Made by a program: the position numbers and the translations under genes. Shown here one piece after another: positions 13,499 to 13,518 of a DNA stretch of 13,518 nucleotides. The notes under the pieces were generated by a model. It worked only from the letters and a program-made list of their open reading frames with translations. It searched no databases and was not told the DNA's origin. Each line of letters opens with the position of its first letter. Position 1 is the first letter of the stretch. This DNA is from a bacterium (GTDB taxonomy: Bacteria; Cyanobacteriota; Vampirovibrionia; Gastranaerophilales; Gastranaerophilaceae), in contig JAFSWA010000005.1 of assembly GCA_017444705.1 (NCBI GenBank), positions 1-13,518 on the forward strand. The letters run 5' to 3'.

Positions 13499-13515
13499 CT
13501 ATAATACTATTATAG
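13499..13515 (-). promoter_or_regulatory. grpE -10 region inside a perfect palindrome
   Basis: CTATAAT-3-ATTATAG is a perfect 7-bp inverted repeat (13499-13515). On the - strand it provides TATAAT (13509-13514) as a likely -10 box, with the start of transcription near 13502 and the -35 outside the window. No CIRCE element (TTAGCACTC-N9-GAGTGCTAA) is visible in the bases present. Confidence 0.45.
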
Positions 13516-13518
13516 CCC

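Noticed and set aside
13484..13518. CIRCE heat-shock operator upstream of grpE
   Set aside because: The consensus halves TTAGCACTC and GAGTGCTAA do not occur in the 35 bases available.

Overview
This is an AT-rich bacterial chromosomal window with short intergenic gaps, Shine-Dalgarno starts and housekeeping genes packed on both strands. The gene set (NarL-type response regulator of the kind common in Cyanobacteria and relatives, DnaB, RimO, TyrRS, GrpE/DnaJ) and the base composition fit a gut cyanobacterial sister lineage such as Gastranaerophilales (Vampirovibrionia/Melainabacteria). That placement is inference; a low-GC Clostridia-like Firmicute cannot be excluded without a search.

Layout. 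1-1606: the tail of a surface-glycan region, with the C-terminal part of a polysaccharide pyruvyl transferase (+) converging on a GT14-type glycosyltransferase (-). 1607-1950: a 344-base gap with two terminators facing the - strand, an (AG)8 microsatellite and a possible small RNA. 1951-4435: a small XRE-family regulator (-), divergent from an orphan NarL/LuxR response regulator (+), then an ArsB/NhaD/SLC13-superfamily ion transporter (+). 4436-7307 (-): DUF192 protein, a stand-alone DUF2229/HgdB-like protein and the replicative helicase dnaB; the last two are only 5 bases apart. 7371-10384 (+): a 99-residue protein of unknown function with a strong terminator, then rimO (apparently leaderless) and tyrS (own extended -10 promoter). 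10385-13483 (-): a tight grpE-dnaJ-LOG-ABC ATPase run with overlapping or nearly touching genes.

How the parts fit. Most genes are core functions: replication (DnaB), translation (TyrRS, RimO modification of ribosomal protein S12) and protein folding (GrpE, DnaJ). The regulatory interest is between 1690 and 2320. The XRE gene has an 18-bp perfect inverted repeat flanking its ribosome-binding region, with a good promoter immediately upstream, and a pair of mutually exclusive hairpins just after its stop codon. Three convergent gene pairs (708/719, 4435/4436, 10384/10385) meet with 10, 0 and 0 bases between stop codons and have no visible terminator.

I do not see a clear new multi-gene system. 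The best leads are the XRE control region, the candidate small RNA beside it, the leaderless rimO start, an ABC ATPase lacking the switch histidine, and two poorly understood proteins (the 99-residue protein and the stand-alone DUF2229 protein).
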